Shown here: positions 6,354 through 14,586 of the stretch, one piece after another
How the letters are laid out: every line of letters starts with the position of its first letter
How positions within the stretch are numbered: position 1 is the first letter of the stretch
Assembly: GCA_017427065.1 (NCBI GenBank)
Contig: JAFRTL010000012.1
Coordinates: 1-64,000, forward strand
Direction of reading: 5' to 3'
Source: Bacteroidaceae bacterium
GTDB taxonomy: Bacteria > Bacteroidota > Bacteroidia > Bacteroidales > Bacteroidaceae
Length of the DNA: 64,000 nt
The notes under the pieces: model-generated
Databases searched by the model: none
What the model saw: only the letters and a program-made list of their open reading frames with translations
Told to the model about the DNA's origin: nothing
Made by a program: the position numbers and the translations under genes

Positions 6354-7598
6354 TTACCATTCTTGCTTTTCATTTCCGAAATCCTCGTTACCGTTGGTGA
6401 AGCTCTGCTTCTTCACAGTCACTTGGCATTCTGCATTTGTGCGCCCATTGTCTGCCTGGACATATATGTTGACTGTGCCTTCATTTCTAGCCGTCACTAA
6501 TCCATTTTCATCAACATAAGCAACCCATGAGTTCTGGCTATACCACTGCAGTTCTTTATTGTCAGCATTTGTTGGAGCGATAGTTGCCTTTAATTGGGCG
6601 GTATCTCCTACATACAACTCCAGAGAGGTCTTGTTCAGTTGTAATTCTGAAACATAGATAAATCCACGCTGCTTGATAGTAATTACTTCAGAAACCCCAT
6701 CTCCACTAATAGTAATAGTAGCAGTACGACTATCTGTCGAATAATTGGCTGCCACAACAAAAGACAATTTGTTTTTCTGCAAGGCTCTGGTATCAGCCCG
6801 ATTTATCCATCCAGAACTGATGTCGACTGAATAATCTACGTTGGCTTCTACATCCACTTCGATAGTCTCGCCACTTACTGAAACATTGAATTCTTTCTGT
6901 GAAACTAAGATCGCGTCTTTTTGGTTTTGAATAACCACTATTTTATCACTTAATTCATACTCTTGGTTAACAAACACTATTTCAATGCTTCTCTGATCAT
7001 ATCCGTCATTGGAGGCTATAGTAAATGTAAATGTCTGATTTGATGTAGATGATGAGCTCTGAGAGATCCAATTGTTATCTGGCATTTCAACAGTCAGATC
7101 CATATTGGTCTTTACAATCACGCTGATATCTCCACCATCAGACCCTATTTTATACTCTTTACTATCCAACGTTAAAAATGGCTCACCTTTCTCCTGAGAC
7201 ACACTGATGGTTTGGCTTGCTGTTCCACTTTTAATGATAATATTAGACTCACGGTTTTTTAATGTCTCATTCTTATTTCCCTTAATTGTCAATGTATACC
7301 GCCCAGCGTTACCACTGGAAGGAGATACACTTATCCAATTTGCATCTTCAGAATTAGACACACTGGCCGTCCAGGCCTGAGTGGATGTAAAAGTCACGGT
7401 AGCGACCCCGCCTTCGGAATTAAAAACAGGTTTAGTGTTCTCTGTCTCTGGGATTTCAATCTTTGCAGCGACAGGAGTTGGCGTCGGCGTAGGTGTGGGG
7501 GTTGGTGTCGTGGGGTCATCATCTCCACCACATGAAGAAATAGAAAATGCTATCAGGATGGATAGCAGAATTGTTTCTGTAAGTCTGAGTGTTTTCAT
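6354..7598 (-). CDS. BACON and Ig-like (Big2) domain lipoprotein
   Basis: A 414-residue exported lipoprotein (lipobox FSISSCGGDDD) with a (Pro-Thr)n linker at residues about 28-42. It then carries three BACON-type beta-sandwich modules, about 60-135, 140-228 and 230-312, each with the typical WISVSPSSG or NWISQSS-like turn and a closing ITVxQ/TIKQRG strand. A Big2-like Ig module follows at about 318-395 (LNKTSLELYVGDTAQLKATI). BACON modules usually mediate binding to mucin or carbohydrate. It is the first gene of an operon with the LRR/M64 lipoprotein and probably works with it at the cell surface. The promoter is at 7652-7683. Confidence 0.8.
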   Translation of the reverse strand: MKTLRLTETILLSILIAFSISSCGGDDDPTTPTPTPTPTPTPVAAKIEIPETENTKPVFNSEGGVATVTFTSTQAWTASVSNSEDANWISVSPSSGNAGRYTLTIKGNKNETLKNRESNIIIKSGTASQTISVSQEKGEPFLTLDSKEYKIGSDGGDISVIVKTNMDLTVEMPDNNWISQSSSSTSNQTFTFTIASNDGYDQRSIEIVFVNQEYELSDKIVVIQNQKDAILVSQKEFNVSVSGETIEVDVEANVDYSVDISSGWINRADTRALQKNKLSFVVAANYSTDSRTATITISGDGVSEVITIKQRGFIYVSELQLNKTSLELYVGDTAQLKATIAPTNADNKELQWYSQNSWVAYVDENGLVTARNEGTVNIYVQADNGRTNAECQVTVKKQSFTNGNEDFGNEKQEW

Positions 7599-7651
7599 AT
7601 TAGGTATATGGTCACAAAGTTATTGTTATGATAAAAGTATGTCTTATTTTG

Positions 7652-7683
7652 CAAATGTAGTATTTTAGATAGAAATACCCAAG
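7652..7683 (-). promoter_or_regulatory. Promoter of the BACON/LRR lipoprotein operon
   Basis: On the minus strand the -7 box is TACATTTG (complement of 7652-7659). The -33 position reads CTTG, one base off consensus, with 20-base spacing. Confidence 0.55.
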
Positions 7684-7738
7684 CGGAATGACGATTTTTG
7701 CAAAATGCACTATGGCTGAGCTGGTTTTTTTTACCACC

Positions 7739-7762
7739 GCGTTGCAGCGTTGCGCGTTGCAA
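7739..7762. repeat. 24-bp palindromic repeat, copy 1
   Basis: GCGTTGCAGCG followed by TTGCGCGTTGCAA, with internal pairing TTGCA-GCG-TTG-CGC-GT-TGCAA. The identical 24 bases recur at 11639-11662 and 16718-16741. This copy lies about 20 bases upstream of the rho -33 element. Confidence 0.85.
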
Positions 7763-7780
7763 CGAATTTTTTGATATTTA

Positions 7781-7812
7781 TTTGGTAATTTATAGGTTTG
7801 TTCGTACCTTTG
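7781..7812 (+). promoter_or_regulatory. rho promoter
   Basis: TTTG at 7781-7784, a 20-base spacer, and TACCTTTG at 7805-7812, a close match to the Bacteroidales sigma consensus. Confidence 0.8.
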
Positions 7813-7905
7813 CATCCGAATTAAGAAAACATCAATCAGTCACCGTCCGTTGTGACTTCATTTTTAAATTCAATCCCGAATAAATAACACATTACTTTTT
7901 AATGT

Positions 7906-9879
7906 ATGTACAACAAAACTGAATTATTAGACAAAGAACTGTCTGAACTAGAAGTTATTGCCAAAGAATTGGACATTAAGAAAATCAACAGTTTATCGAA
8001 AGAAGCCTTAGTTTATGAGATATTAGATAAGCAGGCAGAGGTGCGTGCCAACGACAAGGCTCAGAAAGAAGAGGCCAAGGCCGCTAAACCTAAGCGCCAG
8101 CGTATCAAAAACACTACCGACAAAGTGTTCTCGGCCAACAAGAATGGGGAGCTGACAAAGCAGGAGGCACCTGCTGCCGTGAAGCCTGCTGTTCCTGAAG
8201 CTCCAGCTGCCGAGCCTGCTCCAAAGAAGGAGGAGGTGAAGGCGAAGCCTGCGGAGAAGAAGGAGGCAAAGCCTACGGAGAAGAAGGAGGCTGTGAAAGA
8301 GCCTGAGGCCACGACCACGGCAACCAAGAAGCGCGGCAGACCTAAGAAAAACGAGGAGGAGGCCGAGAAGGCTGCTCCTAAGGCTGAGGAAAAGGTGGAG
8401 CCTAAGCGTGCAAAGGCAGAGGAGAAGCCTGCTCAGGAGGAGAAGCCTGCACCTAAGGTGCATGTGAAACTGACGGAGATGGTGGATGATTTCATCCCTA
8501 TCGAGGATCTGCCTGACGGTGAGCCTACCGAACTGCCTGCCGAACTGAAGGAGAAGTTCGAAGCTACGCGCAAGAGGGCTCAGCAGGCGGCGATGAACAA
8601 GACTGAGAGGTATGAGCGTGTGGAGCGTCAGGAAAGACCTGAGCGTAAGGATCGTCCAGAGCGCGAACCAAGGGCACGCATTTCCAACGTACAGTATGAG
8701 AATGCTCCTCAGCCACAACCTCAACCTCAACCTCGCACCAAGATGCGTCCTTATGAATTCAACGATATTCTTTCGGGTGGCGGCGTGTTGGAGATCATGC
8801 CTGATGGCTATGGCTTCCTGCGTTCATCCGACTATAATTTCCTCTCTTCTCCTGACGACATCTATGTGTCTCAGTCGCAAATCAAGCTCTTCGGTCTGAA
8901 GACGGGCGACGTGGTGGAAGGTGTGATCCGTCCGCCAAAGGAGGGTGAGAAGTATTTCCCACTGGTGAAGGTTTCGCAGATCAATGGCTTGGATCCGCAG
9001 TATGTGCGCGACCGTGTGCCTTTCGAGCACCTCACCCCACTCTTCCCTGATGAGAAATTCATCCTGTGCCGTAACGACGGAAGTGACAGCCGTTCGGCCC
9101 GCGTGGTGGATCTGTTTACACCGATCGGTAAGGGTCAGCGTGCACTGATCGTGGCTCAGCCAAAGACTGGTAAGACAACCTTGCTGAAGGACATCGCGAA
9201 TGCCATCGCGGCCAACCATCCCGAGGTGTACATGATCGTGCTGCTGGTGGATGAGCGTCCTGAGGAGGTGACGGACATGGCACGCACCGTGAATGCGGAG
9301 GTGATTGCCTCTACGTTCGACGAGCCTGCCGAGCGTCACGTGAAGATAGCCAACATCGTACTGGAGAAGGCAAAGCGTCTGGTGGAATGTGGCCATGACG
9401 TGGTGATCTTCCTCGACTCTATCACACGACTGGCGCGTGCGTACAACACCGTTCAGCCGGCATCGGGCAAGGTGCTCTCTGGTGGTGTGGATGCCAATGC
9501 GCTGCATAAGCCAAAGAACTTCTTCGGTGCGGCTCGTAACATCGAGAATGGCGGTTCGCTGACCATCATCGCTACGGCTCTGACGGAGACGGGCTCCAAG
9601 ATGGACGACGTGATCTTCGAGGAGTTCAAGGGTACAGGCAACATGGAGTTGCAGCTGGATCGCTCTCTGAGCAACAAGCGTATCTTCCCTTCCATCAACC
9701 TGGTGGCTTCAAGTACGCGTCGTGACGATCTGCTGCAGGATAAGGTGACGCTGGACCGCATGTGGGTGGCTCGCAAGATGCTGAGTGACATGACCTCCCT
9801 GGAGGCTATCAACACCGTGAACCAGCTGATGGATAACACGAAGGACAATTATGAGTTCTTGGCAAGTATGAACAGTTAA
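7906..9879 (+). CDS. rho: Transcription termination factor Rho
   Basis: A 657-residue hexameric RNA-dependent ATPase that ends transcription. The N-terminal Rho_N SAP-like helix bundle is about residues 1-45. A Lys/Glu/Ala/Pro-rich segment follows (about 45-200), then an Arg/Glu-rich stretch ending REPRARIS and an (QP)n run (about 210-280). The RNA-binding cold-shock domain is next ([23 protein letters not shown]). The ATPase domain has Walker [13 protein letters not shown], Walker [17 protein letters not shown] and the Q/R-loop regions. E. coli Rho has about 419 residues, so some 220 are inserted, as is usual in Bacteroidetes. The insert is likely disordered and may bind RNA or phase-separate (inference). 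The ATG at 7902 is rejected because its frame closes after six codons. Confidence 0.98.
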   Translation: MYNKTELLDKELSELEVIAKELDIKKINSLSKEALVYEILDKQAEVRANDKAQKEEAKAAKPKRQRIKNTTDKVFSANKNGELTKQEAPAAVKPAVPEAPAAEPAPKKEEVKAKPAEKKEAKPTEKKEAVKEPEATTTATKKRGRPKKNEEEAEKAAPKAEEKVEPKRAKAEEKPAQEEKPAPKVHVKLTEMVDDFIPIEDLPDGEPTELPAELKEKFEATRKRAQQAAMNKTERYERVERQERPERKDRPEREPRARISNVQYENAPQPQPQPQPRTKMRPYEFNDILSGGGVLEIMPDGYGFLRSSDYNFLSSPDDIYVSQSQIKLFGLKTGDVVEGVIRPPKEGEKYFPLVKVSQINGLDPQYVRDRVPFEHLTPLFPDEKFILCRNDGSDSRSARVVDLFTPIGKGQRALIVAQPKTGKTTLLKDIANAIAANHPEVYMIVLLVDERPEEVTDMARTVNAEVIASTFDEPAERHVKIANIVLEKAKRLVECGHDVVIFLDSITRLARAYNTVQPASGKVLSGGVDANALHKPKNFFGAARNIENGGSLTIIATALTETGSKMDDVIFEEFKGTGNMELQLDRSLSNKRIFPSINLVASSTRRDDLLQDKVTLDRMWVARKMLSDMTSLEAINTVNQLMDNTKDNYEFLASMNS

Positions 9880-9882
9880 TCA

Positions 9883-9976
9883 AATTGAAAATTGAAAATT
9901 GAGAATTGAAAATTAGGGCTGCGCAATGCCTCCATCCGGATGGTAATTCTCAATCCTCAATTCTCAATCCTCAATA
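9883..9976. repeat. Complementary heptanucleotide tracts forming a long hairpin
   Basis: AATTGAA/AATTGAG units (9883-9915) are matched by inverted TCTCAAT/CCTCAAT units (9944-9976). GGGCTGCGCAATGCC and the 12-bp palindrome CCATCCGGATGG (9932-9943) lie between them. It fills nearly the whole rho-ffh spacer and could act as a weak terminator or processing hairpin. Confidence 0.75.
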
Positions 9977-9993
9977 ATAAATATTAAATAAAG

Positions 9994-11334
9994 ATGTTCG
10001 ACAATTTAAGTGAAAGATTAGAGAGATCGTTCAAGATACTGAAGGGTGAAGGCAAGATCACCGAGATTAATGTAGCCGAAACCTTGAAGGATGTTCGCAA
10101 GGCACTGTTGGATGCCGACGTGAACTATAAGGTGGCCAAGTCATTTACGGACACCGTGAAGCAGAAGGCGCTGGGACAGAACGTGCTGACAGCCGTGAAG
10201 CCTAGCCAACTGATGGTGAAGATTGTGCATGATGAGCTGGCGCAGTTGATGGGTGGTGAGACCGCCGAGATCAATCTGGAGGGCAAGCCTGCGGTGATCC
10301 TGATGTCGGGTCTGCAGGGTTCTGGTAAGACCACCTTCACCGCGAAGTTGGCCCGCATGCTGAAGACGAAGCGCAACAAGCATCCGCTGTTGGTGGCGTG
10401 CGACGTGTATCGTCCTGCGGCTATCGAGCAGCTGAAGGTGCTGGCCACAGAGATTGGCGTACCAGTGTATGCCGAGCTCGACAGCAAGGATCCGGTGGCG
10501 ATTGCACAGCATGCCATCCAGGAGGCCAAGGCGAAGAGTTGTGACGTGGTGATCGTGGATACCGCCGGTCGTCTGGCTGTGGATGAGGAGATGATGAACG
10601 AGATTGAGGCCATCAAGAACGGCATCAATCCGAACGAGATCCTCTTCGTGGTGGACTCCATGACTGGTCAGGATGCCGTGAACACCGCCAAGGAGTTCAA
10701 CGACCGACTGGATTTCACGGGCGTGGTGCTGACCAAACTCGATGGTGATACACGTGGTGGTGCGGCGCTCTCTATCCGTACGGTAGTGGACAAGCCTATC
10801 AAGTTCATCGGTACCGGTGAGAAGATGGAGGCCATCGACCAGTTCCATCCAGAACGTATGGCCGACCGTATTCTCGGTATGGGCGACATCGTGTCTTTGG
10901 TGGAGCGTGCACAGGAGCAGTACGACGAGGAAGAGGCCAAGCGCCTGCAGAAGAAGATCCAGAAGAACCAGTTTGACTTCAACGACTTCCTCTCTCAGAT
11001 ACAGCAGATCAAGAAGATGGGTAACCTGAAGGATCTGGCATCGATGATTCCAGGTGTGGGCAAGGCCATCAAGGACATCGACATGGATGACGATGCCTTC
11101 AAGAGCATTGAGGCCATCATCTACTCCATGACACCCGAAGAGCGTACGCGTCCGGAACTGCTGAACGGCAGTCGCCGTCAGCGCATCGCCAAGGGTAGCG
11201 GCACGAACATCCAGGAGGTGAACCGTCTGATCAAGCAGTTCGACCAGACCCGCAAGATGATGAAGATGATGACGGGCAGCAAGTTTGCGAAAATGCAGGG
11301 GATGATGCAGGGAATGCAAGGTTTGAGGAGGTAA
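9994..11334 (+). CDS. ffh: Signal recognition particle GTPase Ffh (SRP54)
   Basis: A 446-residue SRP GTPase that binds signal peptides of nascent membrane proteins with the 4.5S-type RNA and docks with FtsY. Seen: N helical domain (MFDNLSERLERSFK), G1 GLQGSGKTTFTAKLA, DVYRPAAIEQL, G3 DTAGR, G4 TKLDGDTRGGAALS, and GTGEKMEAIDQF. The C-terminal Met-rich M domain carries the RNA-binding segment SRRQRIAKGSGT and a Met-rich end (MMKMMTGSKF...MQGMMQGMQG). Length is normal. It follows rho with a 114-base repeat-filled spacer. No SRP RNA gene is in the window. Confidence 0.98.
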   Translation: MFDNLSERLERSFKILKGEGKITEINVAETLKDVRKALLDADVNYKVAKSFTDTVKQKALGQNVLTAVKPSQLMVKIVHDELAQLMGGETAEINLEGKPAVILMSGLQGSGKTTFTAKLARMLKTKRNKHPLLVACDVYRPAAIEQLKVLATEIGVPVYAELDSKDPVAIAQHAIQEAKAKSCDVVIVDTAGRLAVDEEMMNEIEAIKNGINPNEILFVVDSMTGQDAVNTAKEFNDRLDFTGVVLTKLDGDTRGGAALSIRTVVDKPIKFIGTGEKMEAIDQFHPERMADRILGMGDIVSLVERAQEQYDEEEAKRLQKKIQKNQFDFNDFLSQIQQIKKMGNLKDLASMIPGVGKAIKDIDMDDDAFKSIEAIIYSMTPEERTRPELLNGSRRQRIAKGSGTNIQEVNRLIKQFDQTRKMMKMMTGSKFAKMQGMMQGMQGLRR

Positions 11335-11377
11335 TTCTCAAACCTTGCATTCTCCTGTTATTATAAAGTTTGCTTTT

Positions 11378-11561
11378 ATTCATTTCTTTCGCTCGTGCGA
11401 AAGAAACGAACCAAAGAAAGCACGCCGACTGCACTTCCGCAGCTAAGATTGCTTCGTTTTTCACTAAGCGCTGCAAGACGACCCCCTTCGGGGCTCTTAT
11501 TGGTGCAGCGCTCTTAACGTGAAAACCTCGCAATCTCTTCACGCTGCTCCAGTGAGGTCGG
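11378..11561 (-). repeat. Family-1 structured intergenic element (copy E2, core type B)
   Basis: Read on the minus strand: CCGAC...GTCGG closing stem; AGATTGC/GCAATCT; TTTTCAC/GTGAAAA; AGCGCTGCA/TGCAGCGCT; apical AAGAgCCCC-GAA-GGGG..TCTT. The accessory hairpin TTTCTTTCGC-ACGA-GCGAAAGAAA faces the ffh stop codon, 43 bases away. Confidence 0.85.
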
Positions 11562-11638
11562 AATCTTTGGGGCGACATCGCTTCGCTCGTTGTGCGCTTT
11601 ACGCTAACTTGACTATATGCTGACATGCTAGTAACTAT

Positions 11639-11662
11639 GCGTTGCAGCGTTGCGCGTTGCAA
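11639..11662. repeat. 24-bp palindromic repeat, copy 2
   Basis: Identical to 7739-7762. It lies in the centre between two oppositely oriented family-1 elements. Confidence 0.85.
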
Positions 11663-11727
11663 GTAATTTTGCAAACGCTTAAATACTTAATAATAGAGCG
11701 CCTTTACAATACTGAACACCCCCCTAT

Positions 11728-12016
11728 CCGTCCTCACATCTGGAGCGTGAAGAAAATCGGGAAAGTTTTCGGAAAAGAGGGGTGCACCAATAAGAGCGCG
11801 AAGCGGTCGTCTTGCGCCCCTCCCGAAAACGTGAGCGATTTTTAGCGGAAGATGTGCAGACGGCGGCGCTTCTTTTGGTTCTTTTTTTTGCAAGAATACA
11901 GGCTACACCTCAGCATAGCTCAAACTAGCTTGACTCTGCATTCGGTTTGCACTGTATTTCTTCGAGCTGTAGCGAAGAAAAGAATGAGTAACTTTCGCAC
12001 GAGCGAAAGAATGAAC
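11728..12016 (+). repeat. Family-1 structured intergenic element (copy E3, core type A) with nested family-2 insert
   Basis: The closing stem here is CCGTC/GACGG instead of CCGAC/GTCGG, a compensated change. Next come AAAATCG/CGATTTT, GTTTTCGG/CCGAAAAC and AGGGGTGCA/TGCGCCCCT. A second hairpin, TTCTTCG...CGAAGAA, is separated from its usual neighbour by the family-2 insert at 11895-11958. The tail hairpin CTTTCGC-ACGA-GCGAAAG ends 25 bases before the folD start. Confidence 0.85.
11895..11958 (-). repeat. Family-2 structured repeat nested in E3
   Basis: On the minus strand it is closed by AATACAG/CTGTATT around GTGCAAACCGAATGCAGAG...GAGCTATGCTGAGGTGTAGCC. The equivalent point in copy E5 (near 13320) is uninterrupted. 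Confidence 0.8.
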
Positions 12017-12041
12017 AGAATAAAAATAAAAATTATAGAGA

Positions 12042-12923
12042 ATGGAGTTAATTGACGGAAAAGCAGTAGCAGCGCAAATCAAGCAAGAGATTGCAGCTGA
12101 AGTAGAACAAATCGTGGCTGCAGGCGGCAAACGCCCGCATTTGGCAGCAATCCTCGTGGGTCACGATGGTGGCAGCGAAACATACGTCGCCAACAAGGTG
12201 AAGGCGTGTGAGGCGTGTGGCTTCAAATCTTCCCTGATTCGCTATGAGGCGGATGTCACGGAGGAGGAATTATTAAATAAGGTGGAAGAGCTGAATCAGG
12301 ATGCCGATGTGGATGGTTTCATCGTGCAGCTGCCTTTGCCGAAACACATCTCTGAGCAGAAGGTGATTGAGGCGATCGACTACCGCAAGGATGTGGATGG
12401 CTTCCATCCGATCAATGTGGGCCGACTGAACATCGGTCTACCTTGCTATGTATCGGCTACTCCTAATGGCATCTTGGAATTGCTGAGTCGCTACCACATA
12501 GAGACCAGCGGCAAGAAGTGTGTGGTGTTGGGACGCAGCAACATCGTGGGCAAGCCCATGGCTAGTCTGATGATGCGCAAGGCCACTCCCGGCGATGCCA
12601 CAGTGACCGTATGCCATAGCCATAGCAAGGATCTGGTGAAGGAGTGCCAAGAGGCCGACATCATCATCGCTGCTATCGGTAGACCAAACTTCGTGACGGG
12701 CGACATGGTGAAGGAAGGTGCCGTGGTAATCGATGTAGGTACCACCCGCGTGCCAGACGCCACAAAGAAGTCGGGCTTCCGTCTGAATGGTGATGTGAAG
12801 TTTGACGAGGTGGCACCGAAGTGCTCGTTCATCACTCCTGTGCCAGGAGGTGTAGGGCCTATGACGATTGTGTCGTTAATGAAGAATACGCTGTTGGCGG
12901 GAAAGAAGGCTATTTATAAATAG
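12042..12923 (+). CDS. folD: Methylenetetrahydrofolate dehydrogenase / cyclohydrolase
   Basis: A 293-residue bifunctional cytosolic enzyme interconverting 5,10-methylene-, 5,10-methenyl- and 10-formyl-tetrahydrofolate with NADP. Seen: the catalytic Tyr-x3-Lys segment [30 protein letters not shown], the conserved KDVDGFHP, the dinucleotide-binding [17 protein letters not shown], and the signature [11 protein letters not shown] near the C-terminus. Full length and ordinary. It is flanked on both sides by family-1 elements whose accessory hairpins face it, 25 bases before the start and 9 bases after the stop. I see no separate promoter consensus immediately upstream outside the repeat. Confidence 0.97.
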   Translation: MELIDGKAVAAQIKQEIAAEVEQIVAAGGKRPHLAAILVGHDGGSETYVANKVKACEACGFKSSLIRYEADVTEEELLNKVEELNQDADVDGFIVQLPLPKHISEQKVIEAIDYRKDVDGFHPINVGRLNIGLPCYVSATPNGILELLSRYHIETSGKKCVVLGRSNIVGKPMASLMMRKATPGDATVTVCHSHSKDLVKECQEADIIIAAIGRPNFVTGDMVKEGAVVIDVGTTRVPDATKKSGFRLNGDVKFDEVAPKCSFITPVPGGVGPMTIVSLMKNTLLAGKKAIYK

Positions 12924-12932
12924 TATTTTCTT

Positions 12933-13112
12933 ATTCGTTTCTTTGCTCGTGCAAAGAAACGAATCAAAGAAACACGCCGACTGCATTTTTTCCGCTAAAA
13001 CTCACTCACGTTTTTCTAAGCGCCGCAAGACGGTCGCTTCGCTCACTTTGCGGTGCGGCGCTTTTAACGAAAAACATTCCTGAGTTTCTACACGCTGCAA
13101 AAATGAGGTCGG
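12933..13112 (-). repeat. Family-1 structured intergenic element (copy E4, core type B')
   Basis: Minus strand: CCGAC/GTCGG; AAACTC/GAGTTT (other copies have AATCG/CGATT or ATTGC/GCAAT here); GTTTTT/AAAAAC; AAGCGCCGCA/TGCGGCGCTT; apical GAGCGAAGCGACC. The accessory hairpin TTTCTTTGC-TCGT-GCAAAGAAA (plus-strand reading) lies 9 bases after the folD stop. Confidence 0.85.
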
Positions 13113-13166
13113 ACTAGGCTGCGCGATATATCATCATACGCCCCATCACATTGTAACACCCCCTTT

Positions 13167-13380
13167 CCGGCCTCACATCTGGAGCGTGAAGAAAATCGGG
13201 AAAGTTTTCGGAAAAGAGGGGTGCACCAATAAGAGCGCGAAGCGGTCGTCTTGCGCCCCTCCCGAAAACGTGAGCGATTTTTAGCGGAAGATGTGCAGTC
13301 GGCGGCGCTTCTTTTGGTTCTTTTCTTCGAGCTGTAGCGAAGAAAAGAATGTTTCTTTCGCACGAGCGAAAGAAATGAAT
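13167..13380 (+). repeat. Family-1 structured intergenic element (copy E5, core type A, uninterrupted)
   Basis: The head CCGGC pairs with GTCGG through one G-T wobble. The stems AAAATCG/CGATTTT, GTTTTCGG/CCGAAAAC and AGGGGTGCA/TGCGCCCCT match E3. Two adjacent tail hairpins follow: CTTTTCTTCG...CGAAGAAAAG and TTTCTTTCGC-ACGA-GCGAAAGAAA. It ends 11 bases before the CapA-like start codon and serves as the empty-site reference for E1 and E3. Confidence 0.85.
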
Positions 13381-13391
13381 ACAAACAAATT

Positions 13392-14522
13392 ATGATGCGA
13401 ATAAATTATATAATAATCTTATTAGGATTGCTTCTTCTGCTTTGTTGCGGAAAAGCAAACCAGAAACCTTTGGACGCAGAGGAGCCTGCACCACAGCAAG
13501 ATACGGTGCAGCACCTCACCCTGCTCTTTGCTGGTGACTTGATGCAGCACAAACCTCAAGTGACGGCTGCTGCGACTGCCGATGGCTACGACTATACGGA
13601 GTGCTTCCGCTACATGAAGCCACAGATAGAGGAAGCGGATGTGGCCATCGCCAATCTGGAGGTGACACTCGCTGGAAAGCCTTATACGGGCTACCCGACG
13701 TTCAGCGCTCCGGACGACTATCTGAAGGGGATCGTGGACGCAGGGTTCGATGTGCTGCTGACATCCAACAACCATTGTCTGGACCGTGGGCAGCAGGGCT
13801 TGGAACGTACGCTGACTGTACTGGATTCTTTCGATGTGCCGCATCTGGGGACCTACAGGGACGAGGCGGAACGGGAACGCTCCTACCCTTTCCTACTGGA
13901 AAAGAATGGCTTCCGCATCGCACTGCTCAACTTCACTTACGATACCAACGGCATAGAGGTGACGCCTCCGAATGTGGTGAATTACATCGATACTATACAA
14001 TTGGCGAAGGACATTTATAAGGCGCATGCCATGAGGCCCGACGCCATCATCGCCTGTCCGCATTGGGGCATCGAATACAAGCAGATCCCCAGTGACGATC
14101 AGCGATGGCTCACGCAGTGGTTGCTCGACCGCGGTGTGGATCATGTGATCGGCGGGCATCCGCATGTCTTGCAGCCGATGGAGATTCATACCAACGACTA
14201 TACATTGGCACAGCATCTGGTGGTGTATTCCATGGGCAACTATGTGTCCAACATGTCGGCCGTGAATACCGACGGCGGTGCGCAGGTGACTCTACACCTC
14301 AGCAAGTATGCCGGTATCACCAAGCTCGACAGCTGCAGCTACTCGCTGTTCTGGGTTTCGAAGCCGAAGGACTCGGGCCATAAGAACTACCGCGTGTATC
14401 CAGTGACGGTGAGTCCCGACTCGCTCAATGCTGTGGAAAAGTCGCTCCTGAACCGTTTTGTTACCAATGCCCGCACGCTTTTTAACGCCCGAAACGTGGG
14501 TATCAAAGAGAAAAGTGAATAA
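13392..14522 (+). CDS. CapA-like metallophosphatase-fold lipoprotein
   Basis: A 376-residue lipoprotein (hydrophobic IIILLGLLLLLCCGKANQ) of the CapA / poly-gamma-glutamate synthesis family, whose fold resembles calcineurin-like phosphoesterases. Visible family motifs in order: LLFAGDLMQHKPQV, VAIANLEVTLAG, FDVLLTSNNHCLDRGQQGL, NFTYDTN, CPHWGIEYKQIP, VIGGHPHVLQPMEI and VVYSMGNYVSNM. The metal-ligand residues (Asp, Asn-His, His-Trp-Gly, Gly-His-Pro-His) are all present. No capB/capC neighbours are seen, so a role in poly-glutamate capsule is unlikely; surface polymer or phosphoester hydrolysis is a guess. The first of two adjacent ATGs is taken; the second (13395) is equally possible. It stands alone behind a family-1 element. 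Confidence 0.88.
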   Translation: MMRINYIIILLGLLLLLCCGKANQKPLDAEEPAPQQDTVQHLTLLFAGDLMQHKPQVTAAATADGYDYTECFRYMKPQIEEADVAIANLEVTLAGKPYTGYPTFSAPDDYLKGIVDAGFDVLLTSNNHCLDRGQQGLERTLTVLDSFDVPHLGTYRDEAERERSYPFLLEKNGFRIALLNFTYDTNGIEVTPPNVVNYIDTIQLAKDIYKAHAMRPDAIIACPHWGIEYKQIPSDDQRWLTQWLLDRGVDHVIGGHPHVLQPMEIHTNDYTLAQHLVVYSMGNYVSNMSAVNTDGGAQVTLHLSKYAGITKLDSCSYSLFWVSKPKDSGHKNYRVYPVTVSPDSLNAVEKSLLNRFVTNARTLFNARNVGIKEKSE

Positions 14523-14524
14523 TA

Positions 14525-14556
14525 TTTGGTAATACATTCAATTTGCATTATCTTCG
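14525..14556 (+). promoter_or_regulatory. aspS promoter
   Basis: TTTG at 14525-14528, 20 bases, then TATCTTCG at 14549-14556. The predicted transcript start near 14562 supports the ATG at 14587 and argues against the upstream TTG. Confidence 0.75.
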
Positions 14557-14586
14557 CACTAAATTTTGAAAATAATTTTACTGACT

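Larger units (their letters stand above)
7599..7905. promoter_or_regulatory. Divergent intergenic region between the BACON lipoprotein and rho
   Basis: This 307-base spacer contains the minus-strand promoter for the lipoprotein operon (about 7652-7683), one copy of the 24-bp palindromic repeat (7739-7762) and the rho promoter (7781-7812). The rho leader is about 90 bases with no strong hairpin that I can see. Confidence 0.7.
11335..12041. other. 707-base spacer filled with structured repeats
   Basis: Between ffh and folD lie a family-1 element in minus orientation (11378-11561), a central segment with the 24-bp palindromic repeat (11639-11662), and a plus-oriented family-1 element carrying a family-2 insert (11728-12016). 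No convincing gene is present. Short ORFs here run through repeat sequence. Confidence 0.8.
12924..13391. other. 468-base spacer filled with two inverted family-1 elements
   Basis: A minus-oriented element (12933-13112) and a plus-oriented element (13167-13380) sit head to head around a short centre containing GGCTGCGCGATATATC. There is nothing else I can support. Confidence 0.8.

Noticed and set aside
8023-8730. 235-codon Leu-rich minus-strand frame over rho
   Set aside because: It is the complement of the Lys/Glu/Pro-rich Rho insert. The Leu/Arg composition follows from that and there is no promoter.
11642-11893. Short ORFs in repeat spacers as genes
   Set aside because: They run through family-1 repeat sequence, recur in other frames in other copies, and lack start signals.
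14566-14586. TTG start seven codons upstream for aspS
   Set aside because: It almost coincides with the predicted transcript start and adds non-conserved residues. ATG 14587 matches the family N-terminus.
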